From NCBI GenBank assembly GCA_046296415.1, contig JBKBLN010000002.1:496001-560000 (forward strand): 64,000 nucleotides of DNA, read 5' to 3'. The translations under genes and the position numbers were made by a program. The notes under the pieces are model-generated. The model was not told the DNA's origin, made no database searches, and was given only the letters and a program-made list of their open reading frames with translations. This DNA is from CAYNRA01 sp046296415 (lineage in GTDB: Bacteria; Bacteroidota; Bacteroidia; Cytophagales; Spirosomataceae). How positions within the stretch are numbered: the first letter of the stretch is position 1; the number at the start of each line of letters is the position of its first letter. Positions 1 to 7,897 of this stretch are shown one piece after another.

Positions 1-247
1 CCTCGTCGTTCAACCAAATTTGATCATCCACAACATAACGAAACTGCACCTCTTGTTCGGTAGGTAACTCGATGGTCGCTTTGAATTCCCCCGTTTTTTG
101 CTTTTTCAAGACATGTGCCGAGGCATCCCACTGATTGAATTCGCCCACAACCGCTACTTTACTTGCGCCCTCTACCACACCAGCCGGTACTGCAAAAGTG
201 ACTTTACATAAAGGCTTTGATTTCAGAAATTGCTTTTTAATTGCCAT
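1..247 (-). CDS. CBM48/isoamylase early-set domain protein, 3' end outside window
   Basis: Reading the minus strand from the ATG at 245-247 gives about 82 residues running off the window edge. The start MAIKKQFLKSK is followed by a beta-rich stretch with the hallmark GEFNQWD about residues 36-42 and FRYVVDDQIWLND near the edge. That pattern is typical of glycogen-binding/isoamylase early-set (CBM48, AMPK-beta-like) domains, and small free-standing proteins of this type of about 100 residues are common in Bacteroidota. The role is inferred to be binding of alpha-glucan or a related regulatory function; no catalytic domain is visible in this part. It lies upstream of nothing else in the window on this strand except hemB, 134 bases away. 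Confidence 0.75.
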   Translation of the reverse strand, partial: MAIKKQFLKSKPLCKVTFAVPAGVVEGASKVAVVGEFNQWDASAHVLKKQKTGEFKATIELPTEQEVQFRYVVDDQIWLNDE

Positions 248-381
248 ACGTACATTGATTGATTTGACACAACAAAGTAATATTATATTAAAGTCAATTC
301 AATGAATATCAGTAAGTTATCTTTAAAAATTCTTTATAAAATGCAATGATTCGACCAAAAAAAACTATTTAATCTAACCGA

Positions 382-1371
382 TTAATTCGAATCTTTTAAA
401 AACTTAGCTGCATCTTTGGCAAAGTAGGTGAGTATAACGGAGGCACCAGCTCGTTTCATACTCAAAAGGACCTCCATCATCACTTTTTTCTCATCCACCC
501 AACCTTTTTCCCCGGCTGCTTTGATCATGGCATATTCGCCAGACACATTGTACGCAGCGATGGGAATTGGAAAATGGGTGTGTAAGGTCTGAATGACATC
601 CAAGTAACTTAAAGCAGGTTTAACCATCAGGAAGTCGGCCCCTTCCATCATATCCAACTCACCTTCTACTAAGGCTTCTTGTTGATTGGCCGGATTCATT
701 TGGTAGGTTTTTTTATCTCCAAATTTGGGCGCCGAGGATAAGGCATCACGAAAGGGTCCATAAAAAGCGGAGGCGTACTTGGCGGTGTAGGACATAATCG
801 AAACCTGGTTGAATCCGGCTTGATCCAGCTTGGAACGTAGATAACCGACTCGACCATCCATCATATCGGAGGGGCCAAGAATATCGGCTCCGGCTTCTGC
901 CTGGGCGACGGCCATTTTACCTAAGATTTCCAAGGTCTCATCATTCAAAATAGCTCCATCCTGCACAAGCCCATCATGCCCATCGCTAGAGTAAGGATCC
1001 ATGGCCACATCGGTCATCACCATCAAATCTGGGAATCGGGCTTTCACGGCACGAATCGCCCGTAAATACAAGGTATCAGGCTGGATGCTTTCCGTGGCCA
1101 ATCGATCTTTTTTTTCGTCTGGATAATGTGGAAAAAGGCAAATTGTGGAAATACCCAAATCAGTCACTGATACAAGTTCCTCCAATAGGGTATCAATGGA
1201 ATAGCGAAATATTCCGGGCATAGAAGGGATGGGATGTTGGACTCCCTCACCCTCTTGAATAAACATGGGGTAGATAAAGTCAGATACCCGAAGATGATTT
1301 TCGGCAATCATTTCGCGAATGGCAGCCGATTTTCGATTTCGACGCGGTCGTCTTGTCAGTAGGTCAGACAT
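382..1371 (-). CDS. hemB: Delta-aminolevulinic acid dehydratase (porphobilinogen synthase)
   Basis: The 329-residue product condenses two 5-aminolevulinate molecules to porphobilinogen in haem and tetrapyrrole synthesis in the cytoplasm. The two active-site lysines are in SYTAKYAS (Lys198) and MVKPALSY (Lys251). The metal loop reads DVAMDPYSSDGHDG (residues 121-134), so the Cys-x-Cys zinc site of animal-type enzymes is replaced by Ala and Asp; this is the aspartate-rich, magnesium/potassium type. Length is normal for the family. It starts 3 bases after the stop of the Lon-N gene and is the last gene of a minus-strand run from purD, so it is probably co-transcribed. The base composition is like that of its neighbours. 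Confidence 0.97.
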   Translation of the reverse strand: MSDLLTRRPRRNRKSAAIREMIAENHLRVSDFIYPMFIQEGEGVQHPIPSMPGIFRYSIDTLLEELVSVTDLGISTICLFPHYPDEKKDRLATESIQPDTLYLRAIRAVKARFPDLMVMTDVAMDPYSSDGHDGLVQDGAILNDETLEILGKMAVAQAEAGADILGPSDMMDGRVGYLRSKLDQAGFNQVSIMSYTAKYASAFYGPFRDALSSAPKFGDKKTYQMNPANQQEALVEGELDMMEGADFLMVKPALSYLDVIQTLHTHFPIPIAAYNVSGEYAMIKAAGEKGWVDEKKVMMEVLLSMKRAGASVILTYFAKDAAKFLKDSN

Positions 1372-1374
1372 GAG

Positions 1375-2007
1375 TTAAAATTTTAATGGATCGATCGATT
1401 TAAAGTGTCCGTTTAACGAAATCATGTGTTTTGCTTTGGAGGTCTTCTCCAGGGCCTCCACCACCAACTGAAGGTGATTGGCCAAAAAAGCGAGTCGGTG
1501 ATTTTCAGTCGCAATTTGCAAAAGCGTATATTCCTCCTCCAAAGGCAGTCCGACCTTGGGAGCCAATTGGAAACTAATAGGGATCTCACTAGAAGGTACC
1601 AAAGGCATCTGAACCCCCAAAAGATCCAAAAATCGCTCCCATACATTCAGGACGATTTCAGTATTGGGAGCTTTGGGATCATGGCATTCAAAAGCCGCGG
1701 GATAGGTAACTTGCCCCCCAGCAAAGAGGTGCCCGGGCATGGGATTGACAAAATCCAGCAGTTGAAACACGTGGGTACCTACAGTTCGTATATCCATTTC
1801 CCCAGTATCATACTCTTTTTCAACGGCGACAATTCTCATTTCGGTTCCCCAATTCATCAAGCGATCCCCAATGTAAGGGACAATACCGAATGGTTTGGAC
1901 TCTTCCAAGCACCGCCGGGTGAGTTCTTGATAACGAGGCTCAAAGATATGTAAATTGAGGGGTAGCGAGGGATAGGCTACCAAAGAAAGAGGGAATAATG
2001 CCAGCAT
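1375..2007 (-). CDS. LON peptidase substrate-binding domain protein
   Basis: The 210-residue product matches the free-standing Lon N-terminal (LAN/PUA-like) domain: it begins with FPLSLVAYPSLPLNLHIFEP, followed by RYQELTRRCLEE and GIVPYIGDR, all typical of this family. There is no AAA+ module and no Ser-Lys protease dyad, so it is not a Lon protease. The molecular role of such stand-alone proteins is not established. It lies 20 bases after gldH and 3 bases before hemB on the same strand, suggesting an operon. Confidence 0.88.
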   Translation of the reverse strand: MLALFPLSLVAYPSLPLNLHIFEPRYQELTRRCLEESKPFGIVPYIGDRLMNWGTEMRIVAVEKEYDTGEMDIRTVGTHVFQLLDFVNPMPGHLFAGGQVTYPAAFECHDPKAPNTEIVLNVWERFLDLLGVQMPLVPSSEIPISFQLAPKVGLPLEEEYTLLQIATENHRLAFLANHLQLVVEALEKTSKAKHMISLNGHFKSIDPLKF

Positions 2008-2027
2008 GTCGTATTTTTTTTATACAA

Positions 2028-2519
2028 CTAGGGAGATACCTTGGGGGTTTTCAAAGTGACACCCACGGTTAAAATTCCAGAAAGAGTATCCTGCCTCATA
2101 AACTGTTCTACCTCCAAAACGTACTTCCCAGGAGGGAGCGGAATTAACTTGTTCAGCGATTTGGATGTGATTTTATGGTCAAATAAATCGCCTAGGCCTT
2201 TTCCAAACGGTTTTCCGGTTTTGGCATCAAATAAGGTTAATTCTTCTAATTGAGATTGAAGAATTTTGTTTCGCTCATCCCGAAGGGTGTAGCGAATGAA
2301 CAAATTATAATAAGGATAATCGATGGAATTTCGGATCAAATAAGAGAACTCATAAGGGGGTGCGTTCGTCGGTATTTCAAACGAAAAGCGGGGCTTTTCT
2401 TTCAAAGCCCAGCCTTCCTCTGGCATATCTTTTTTTCCTTGAAAAAGGCCATCGGTTTGACATTGTGTTCCTAAGAAAGCACTTAGTAATAACCAAATTA
2501 ACCCATGTTTCTTTACCAT
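2028..2519 (-). CDS. gldH: Gliding motility lipoprotein GldH
   Basis: A 163-residue lipoprotein. I place the start at the ATG at 2517-2519 (MVKKHGLIWLLLSAFLGTQC), one base after the ricT stop codon, rather than 12 codons upstream inside ricT, because it gives a clean lipoprotein signal with Cys at about residue 20. The mature start CQTDGLFQGKKDMPEEGW matches GldH, as do the segment FSYLIRNSIDYPYYNLFIRY and the C-terminal GKYVLEVEQFMRQDTLSGIL. GldH is a cell-envelope lipoprotein linked to type IX secretion/gliding in Bacteroidota. Its position next to ricT is common in the phylum. The lipobox (LGTQC) is not canonical at -1. Confidence 0.88.
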   Translation of the reverse strand: MVKKHGLIWLLLSAFLGTQCQTDGLFQGKKDMPEEGWALKEKPRFSFEIPTNAPPYEFSYLIRNSIDYPYYNLFIRYTLRDERNKILQSQLEELTLFDAKTGKPFGKGLGDLFDHKITSKSLNKLIPLPPGKYVLEVEQFMRQDTLSGILTVGVTLKTPKVSP

Positions 2520-2520
2520 C

Positions 2521-3831
2521 TTATGCCTCTTTTTGGGGAGGACGATTCCCTCCATTTCGATTCGGATTTTTTCTTCGTTTTTTTGAACGAGCAGCTTCTG
2601 AACGAACAGCCTCAGTTTCTTTATTCATCCCTTTTTTATCTGGGACAACCGCTGGTGGTACTGGTTTCGCTGGGGCAGGTGCATTGGATTTCGACTGCAC
2701 TTTTTGGCGTTTTGCCACCTTCCCTCGAGCGGCCAATTTTTTATCTAATCGAGTAAGCTCATCGTTAAGGATCTGTTTTTCAGTCACTTCTGGAGCTTCT
2801 TCGTTCAAATCGGTTAGTGAAATGGGTTTGATCCCTTGCTTGTTTAGCTCTACGATCGATACCACTTGCTGGCAGGTAATGGGATGCCAATTGGTGTCGT
2901 TATTGTAGCTAAACCACATAATTCTCCTAAAAATATCCGTCTTCTGGAGATGGGCTAACCCTTTTTGAGTGGCGAGAGGACGATCTACCTGTGGAATTTC
3001 AGACAGAGCATCCACATAGGTTTCAAGCTCATAATTCAAACAACACTTCAATCGACCACATTGCCCTGAAAGTTTAGCCGGATTAAGGGAAAGGTTTTGG
3101 TACCGAGCAGCGGCGGTTGGTATGGTTTTGTAATCAGTTAACCATGTAGAACAGCACAATTCACGTCCACAAGAACCAATTCCACCCAATCGAGAAGCTT
3201 CCTGACGAAGCGAAATTTGCTTCATTTCGACTCGAATTTTGAATTCGGAGGCGAGAAGTTTGATCAGTTCTCGAAAATCGACCCGATCCTCGGCAGAATA
3301 ATAAAACGTGGCTTTTGAGTTGTCTGACTGAAACTCCACATCCGACAACTTCATTTGAAGATTTAGGGTTCGGATAATTTCTCTGGCTCGATACATCGTT
3401 GGGAGATCCCGATTGATGGACTGCTCGTGTTTTTCCATGTCGCGCTCGGTGGCTAAACGAAGTAACTTCCCGAGTTCGCTGGTGTCTGCGACATTCTTTT
3501 TTATCATTTGAAGCCTAACCAACTCACCTTGCAAGGAAACTGTACCCATGTGATACCCAGAAGGCATTTCACAGACCACAAAATCACCAGTATATAGGGT
3601 GAGCCGATCGGCATTTCGAAAATATTCTTTTCGCCCTCCTTTGAATTTGATTTCCACCACATCGTATTGCATGTGGGTCGGAATATCCATATCGGATAAC
3701 CAGTCGAATGAATTGAGTTTATTACATCCACCGGTTCCACAAGATCCTTTACTTTGGCAGCCTGGAACGGTATCACCACCGATGACCCGAATACTACCAC
3801 ATCCGCCTGTTGAACATTGACCACATCCCAT
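2521..3831 (-). CDS. ricT: PSP1 domain protein, RicT-like
   Basis: The 436-residue product has a Cys-rich N-terminus (MGCGQCSTGGCGSIRV, then GCQSKGSCGTGGCNK), a central PSP1 domain, and two Cys-rich motifs, GSCGRELCCSTW and SGQCGRLKCCLNYE, near residues 215-260. These cysteines carry iron-sulfur clusters in the B. subtilis RicT/YaaT complex that affects RNA processing; in Bacteroidota the function is inferred by homology. The C-terminal 90 residues are basic and low-complexity (RSKKRRKNPNRNGG), possibly RNA-binding. It lies 14 bases downstream of purD and one base upstream of gldH. Confidence 0.9.
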   Translation of the reverse strand: MGCGQCSTGGCGSIRVIGGDTVPGCQSKGSCGTGGCNKLNSFDWLSDMDIPTHMQYDVVEIKFKGGRKEYFRNADRLTLYTGDFVVCEMPSGYHMGTVSLQGELVRLQMIKKNVADTSELGKLLRLATERDMEKHEQSINRDLPTMYRAREIIRTLNLQMKLSDVEFQSDNSKATFYYSAEDRVDFRELIKLLASEFKIRVEMKQISLRQEASRLGGIGSCGRELCCSTWLTDYKTIPTAAARYQNLSLNPAKLSGQCGRLKCCLNYELETYVDALSEIPQVDRPLATQKGLAHLQKTDIFRRIMWFSYNNDTNWHPITCQQVVSIVELNKQGIKPISLTDLNEEAPEVTEKQILNDELTRLDKKLAARGKVAKRQKVQSKSNAPAPAKPVPPAVVPDKKGMNKETEAVRSEAARSKKRRKNPNRNGGNRPPQKEA

Positions 3832-3845
3832 AATTCTTGTTCACA

Positions 3846-5126
3846 TTAATGATTCAACAAATCCAAACCGATATCTCTTCGAAAATATTTGCCACGGAAG
3901 TCAATTTGGGTCGCAGCAAACTGCGATTTTTCGCGAGCCTCCTCCAACGAATTCCCTAGACCTGTGGCAGCTACTACCCGTCCACCGTTGGTTACAATTT
4001 GACCGTTTTGTTCCGCTGTACCGGCATGGAAAAGGATTGTATCTTCGATGGGCGCTGGGAATGTCATCACATCCCCTTTTTGATAAGCCTCGGGATATCC
4101 CCCTGCCACGACCACTGTTGTCATGGCGGTTTTGGAAGAAACTTGCAATTGGACCTCGTTCAACTTGCCGAGAGCAGCTGCTTGTAAAACTTCCACCAAA
4201 TCAGACTCAATACGAGGTAGCACCACCTCTGTTTCAGGGTCTCCCATTCGTACGTTGTATTCAATGACATATGGGGTTCCTTGATCGTTCATCAATCCAA
4301 TGAAGATAAAGCCACAATAAGGGATATTTTCGGATTGCAAACCTCGAACAGTCGGTATGACTACTTCTTCCTCCACGCGTTTCATGAAGGCGGCATCGGC
4401 AAAGGGTACCGGCGAAACTGCCCCCATACCACCCGTATTTAGGCCTTGATCTTGTTCACCAATCCGTTTGTAATCCTTAGCCTCGGGGAGCAGGATATAA
4501 TTTTTTCCATCTGTTAAAACAAAAACAGACAATTCGATTCCTTTTAAAAATTGCTCGATGAGCACTTTTTCGCTGGCTGCGCCAAACTTTCGGTCCTGTA
4601 ACATGGATGTCAGCTGAGCTTGGGCCTCAACTACATCCTCGGTAATGATGACCCCCTTGCCTGCCGCTAGGCCATCCGCCTTTAGTACGTATGGACCAGG
4701 CTGAGCTGCTAAATACGCCAATCCCTCCGCCAGCTGGTGTGCTTCAAAGGTAGCTGATGAAGCGGTGGGGATCCCATGGCGTTGCATAAACGCTTTCGAA
4801 AAATCTTTCGATCCCTCCAATTGGGCACCGAGTGCCGATGGCCCAATGATTGGAACCTGAGTTAAATCAGCATCTGATTTAAAAAAATCCACCACTCCTT
4901 TCACCAAAGGTTCTTCAGGACCCACCACAACCAATTCGATCTGATTTTCTAAAACATAGGATTTGATCAGCTCAAATTGGGTAGGATTTCCGGGTAGATT
5001 GGTGGCAATTTGGCTCGTTCCCGCATTTCCGGGGCAAACGAATACCTTATCTACCAAGGCGGACTGCCCTAATTTCCAAGCGAAAGTATGTTCTCTTCCA
5101 CCTGAACCTAAAATCAATATATTCAT
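3846..5126 (-). CDS. purD: Phosphoribosylamine-glycine ligase (GARS)
   Basis: Catalyses the second step of purine synthesis, joining glycine to phosphoribosylamine with ATP. The start is set at the ATG at 5124-5126, which gives MNILILGSGGREHTFAWKL, the standard N-terminus; an in-frame upstream ATG at 5186 would add 20 residues unlike the family. The ATP-grasp core is visible: VLKADGLAAGKGV, NTGGMGAVSPVP, YNVRMGDPETEV. The resulting 426 residues are the normal length. First gene of the minus-strand run purD-ricT-gldH-LonN-hemB; a -7-like element lies at 5248-5255. Confidence 0.97.
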   Translation of the reverse strand: MNILILGSGGREHTFAWKLGQSALVDKVFVCPGNAGTSQIATNLPGNPTQFELIKSYVLENQIELVVVGPEEPLVKGVVDFFKSDADLTQVPIIGPSALGAQLEGSKDFSKAFMQRHGIPTASSATFEAHQLAEGLAYLAAQPGPYVLKADGLAAGKGVIITEDVVEAQAQLTSMLQDRKFGAASEKVLIEQFLKGIELSVFVLTDGKNYILLPEAKDYKRIGEQDQGLNTGGMGAVSPVPFADAAFMKRVEEEVVIPTVRGLQSENIPYCGFIFIGLMNDQGTPYVIEYNVRMGDPETEVVLPRIESDLVEVLQAAALGKLNEVQLQVSSKTAMTTVVVAGGYPEAYQKGDVMTFPAPIEDTILFHAGTAEQNGQIVTNGGRVVAATGLGNSLEEAREKSQFAATQIDFRGKYFRRDIGLDLLNH

Positions 5127-5247
5127 ACTAATGATTCGTCTATCGTATTGTTTATCACCTATCCTAAACTCAGGTGATGAATGCAAAGGTCGCTAAGAAA
5201 ATTCAAAATTGAAACCGTTGTAGGATAAAACTACAGGTTTTTCCCTA

Positions 5248-5255
5248 CAAATCTA
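5248..5255 (-). promoter_or_regulatory. Possible -7 element for purD
   Basis: On the minus strand this reads TAGATTTG, matching the Bacteroidota -7 pattern TAnnTTTG. No TTTG -33 partner is seen at the usual spacing, and the leader to purD would be about 115 bases, so this is only a candidate. Confidence 0.35.
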
Positions 5256-5357
5256 GAGGAAATCCACCATAAATCGACCGTGAAATGGATACGCATTGGC
5301 TTCTTTTACCTCCCCATTATCTAATTTATTTAGACTAATTAAAAATAATATACCTTA

Positions 5358-5380
5358 TTATTTGGAAATATTCTAAATAA
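5358..5380. promoter_or_regulatory. Inverted-repeat operator candidate upstream of fur/haem operon
   Basis: The arms TTATTTGGAA and TTCTAAATAA are separated by ATA; nine of ten positions are complementary. The dyad overlaps the -33 TTTG and lies entirely between the -33 and -7 elements of the promoter in front of the fur gene. An AT-rich dyad at this place fits a binding site for the Fur-family protein encoded directly downstream, which would give autoregulation and control of the whole haem operon. Binding is inferred, not shown. Confidence 0.6.
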
Positions 5381-5393
5381 GGATTTACCTTTG
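5361..5393 (+). promoter_or_regulatory. Bacteroidota-type promoter for the haem-uptake operon
   Basis: TTTG at 5361-5364 and TACCTTTG at 5386-5393 are 21 bases apart, matching the -33 TTTG / -7 TAnnTTTG pattern. The -7 box ends 20 bases before the fur start codon, so the leader would be short. Confidence 0.7.
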
Positions 5394-5413
5394 AGGCATC
5401 AAATCGAAGACAG

Positions 5414-5866
5414 ATGTTGACCACCGATAAACAGAAAGCACGTTTGGCATTGCAGCAGTACTTGTTACTGCATGGACTACGCCAGACGTTGGAGCGAAAC
5501 TTGATTTTGGATGCATTCCATGATACCTCCGGCCACTTGGATGCCGAAACCCTCTTCCAGCGGTTTCAGAAATCAACTCATCCGATTTCAAGAGCGACTA
5601 TTTACAATGTCCTTGAGGTTTTACTGGACGCGAAGCTCATTCGCCAGCATCAATTAACGGGTCATAAAAAGACCTATGAAAAAAATACAACCCGGCAACA
5701 TGACCACCACCTGTGTTTGACTTGCCAGCGTGTCACCGAATTTTGTGATCCCCGTATTCAATGGATTCAAAACAACGTGGGTCAAGCTTTGCAATTTGAG
5801 ATTCACTCTCACGATCTCACCCTGTATGGTTATTGCTTAACACCTGATTGTCCTCATGCCCCATGA
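5414..5866 (+). CDS. fur: Fur family transcriptional regulator
   Basis: The 150-residue product has the Fur winged-helix DNA-binding region (GLRQTLERNLILDAF, HLDAETLFQRF, ISRATIYNVLEVLLDAKLI) followed by the metal-binding dimerisation domain (HDHHLCLTC, then YCLTPDC at the end). The CxxC and the CxxxxC at the C-terminus form the structural zinc site. It is the first gene of a haem-acquisition operon, with its stop codon overlapping the receptor start (ATGA). It probably represses the operon when iron or haem is sufficient; the dyad at 5358-5380 is the likely target. Which metal or ligand it senses cannot be read from sequence. Confidence 0.93.
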   Translation: MLTTDKQKARLALQQYLLLHGLRQTLERNLILDAFHDTSGHLDAETLFQRFQKSTHPISRATIYNVLEVLLDAKLIRQHQLTGHKKTYEKNTTRQHDHHLCLTCQRVTEFCDPRIQWIQNNVGQALQFEIHSHDLTLYGYCLTPDCPHAP

Positions 5867-7869
5867 AAAGTGTCATTTTACTCATCCACTTGGCGCATTT
5901 AAATTTCCATTCGGATACCACCCAATATCCACCTTCCTCGGTTCACTTGGATCCCGTTGTAGTGACTGGAAATGCACAACCCACCACTCTCCGGCAATCG
6001 GTGTATCAAGTTCGGGTGATTGATCGACTTCGGATCGAACAAAGAGCTGCGACCTCCGTGCTTTCCATTCTCACCACCGAATTAGGGGTTCGCTGGGCAC
6101 AAGATAATGCCACGGGTACAGCGGATATTCAATTGATGGGTATGTCGGGACGAAATGTCAAAATATTACTCGATGGTGTCCCGTTGCCAGACCGGGGAGA
6201 TACCCGAGAAAGCCTTTTGCAAATTGATCCCAATCAACTGGAACGAATCGAAATTGTAGAAGGTCCCCTTTCTGTTATGTACGGAACTGATGCCTTAGCC
6301 GGTGTGATCAACCTCATTACCAAAAAAAATACCCAAGGTTGGGGGCTCAACTCCCGCTTACAAGAAGAAACGGTGGGCCGAGAATATCAACCCTTGATGG
6401 GTCGTGGCCAGCATATTCGTTCCCTTCAAGGCCATTATCAATGGAAAAAATGGACCCTTGAAAGTGGAATCACCCAGCAAGATTTTGGGGGTTGGCAAGG
6501 AACCTCCATCAGCAGAAGGCCCACTTGGCTCCCTAAAAATCAATGGATCTCCTTTGCTCGATGGCACTACCAGGGAGAAAAGACCAGCGCTTGGCTGAGA
6601 TCCCAGTACGTAAATGAGGTAATCGAGGCGCCCGGTCCGATCAATCCGCTGACGCAAATCGCCCGAGATCAATCTTTTATCACCCATCGTTGGATGCACC
6701 AAGGGCATTACCGCCACCGATTTCATGCCGATTGGGTCTTTCAGGCTGATGCCTCGTTTACAGACTATCACCGGAGGACCCTGACAACCCAGTTCAATTC
6801 GGAAACCAATGCCCGAACCTTATCAATGGGGGCTGGTGAACAGGACGTAGCGATCATCCAACAAGGGGTTTTTCGGCCCACTCTTTCTGGGAAGCTTTCA
6901 AAGTACTGGTCATTGCAAACCGGAATGGAAGGCACTTGGGAAACCATGCTGGGACAGCGTATCACTGGAAAGCCGGAAGTCTTAGACCTCGCTTGGTTTA
7001 TGATTCCTACCTTTCAGAAAAACGGCCTTTCTTTAAGGCCTGGATTCCGTATGATGCAAAATTCTCGGTATGATGCTCCCCCTCTGATCCCTTCCCTTCA
7101 TACCAAATGGGATATCAACGACCAATGGCAATGGCGCACCTCGTTTGCTCGGGGATTCAGGGCCCCCTCATTACGGGAACTATACTTTAATTTCTTTGAT
7201 GCCAGCCATTCCATTCGAGGAAACCCGGATTTACAGGCTGAATATTCCACCAATTACCAATCCGGCATTAGCTGGACCAACCCACGAACCAAACAGGTTT
7301 TTCGAAAATGGAATCTCCAAGGATTCTATAATCAATATCAAAACCTGATCACCTATGGTCAAGATCCCACCGATCCAACGGTTTCGATGACCATTAACCT
7401 TGAAGCTATAAAAACGGGTGGAATCACGTATGAAACATTTTGGGGTGGCCGATTATGGGAACTTTCAGTTGGGTTTTTAGCCTTGGCTCGGGAGAATCTC
7501 CTGAAAAACGAGCAACTACCCTCCTGGCTATGGACGCCCGAGATCAATCTCAACGGTTCTTATCATCTTGGAACGTCAGGTTGGCAGCTGGGTATCTTTT
7601 ATAAATTCACTGGGCCCCGACCTCTCTATGTCGTCGATTCCAACGGGATACGACAAGGTTCTATTGACTCATTCCAATGGATGGACCTCACGATGCAAAA
7701 GAAATGGAAAAAGAACCTGTCACTCCAGTTTGGACTTAAAAACGCCTTCAACATTACCGAAATCCAAAATACCACAGGTACCGGTGCTGTCCATTCGGCG
7801 GGTCCTACCTTACCCACCAGCTATGGACGATCCTACTTTATAGGCCTCTCCCACCGCCTGGGTTCCTAA
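5863..7869 (+). CDS. hmuR: TonB-dependent haem receptor
   Basis: The start is placed at the ATG at 5863, overlapping the fur stop as ATGA; an in-frame ATG at 5848 lies inside fur. The 668-residue product has a signal-like N-terminus, a TonB-box-like VVVTG near residue 33, a plug domain (ILLDGVPLPDRGD, IEIVEGPLSVMYGTDALAGVINLIT) and a C-terminal beta barrel. The haem-receptor signature FRAP (432-435) and NPDL (454-457) is present, with a candidate haem-ligand His449 between them. It is followed by hmuY and a haem ABC transporter, which supports haem as substrate. It is not a SusC-type protein: no carboxypeptidase-regulatory N-terminal domain is seen. Confidence 0.92.
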   Translation: MKSVILLIHLAHLNFHSDTTQYPPSSVHLDPVVVTGNAQPTTLRQSVYQVRVIDRLRIEQRAATSVLSILTTELGVRWAQDNATGTADIQLMGMSGRNVKILLDGVPLPDRGDTRESLLQIDPNQLERIEIVEGPLSVMYGTDALAGVINLITKKNTQGWGLNSRLQEETVGREYQPLMGRGQHIRSLQGHYQWKKWTLESGITQQDFGGWQGTSISRRPTWLPKNQWISFARWHYQGEKTSAWLRSQYVNEVIEAPGPINPLTQIARDQSFITHRWMHQGHYRHRFHADWVFQADASFTDYHRRTLTTQFNSETNARTLSMGAGEQDVAIIQQGVFRPTLSGKLSKYWSLQTGMEGTWETMLGQRITGKPEVLDLAWFMIPTFQKNGLSLRPGFRMMQNSRYDAPPLIPSLHTKWDINDQWQWRTSFARGFRAPSLRELYFNFFDASHSIRGNPDLQAEYSTNYQSGISWTNPRTKQVFRKWNLQGFYNQYQNLITYGQDPTDPTVSMTINLEAIKTGGITYETFWGGRLWELSVGFLALARENLLKNEQLPSWLWTPEINLNGSYHLGTSGWQLGIFYKFTGPRPLYVVDSNGIRQGSIDSFQWMDLTMQKKWKKNLSLQFGLKNAFNITEIQNTTGTGAVHSAGPTLPTSYGRSYFIGLSHRLGS

Positions 7870-7897
7870 TTACCTTACATTTTATTCAAAACACAAC

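Noticed and set aside
1426..1953. Long plus-strand open frame opposite the Lon-N domain gene
   Set aside because: It is antisense to a well-supported gene, its product has no recognisable domain, and no promoter precedes it.
5212..5240. Imperfect inverted repeat (AACCGTTGTAG / CTACAGGTTT) in the purD leader, considered as a riboswitch
   Set aside because: The stem has a bulge and mismatch and nothing matches the conserved core of a purine riboswitch.
5187..5340. A second Fur-type operator upstream of the promoter
   Set aside because: AT-rich inverted sequences there are short and imperfect compared with the dyad at 5358-5380.
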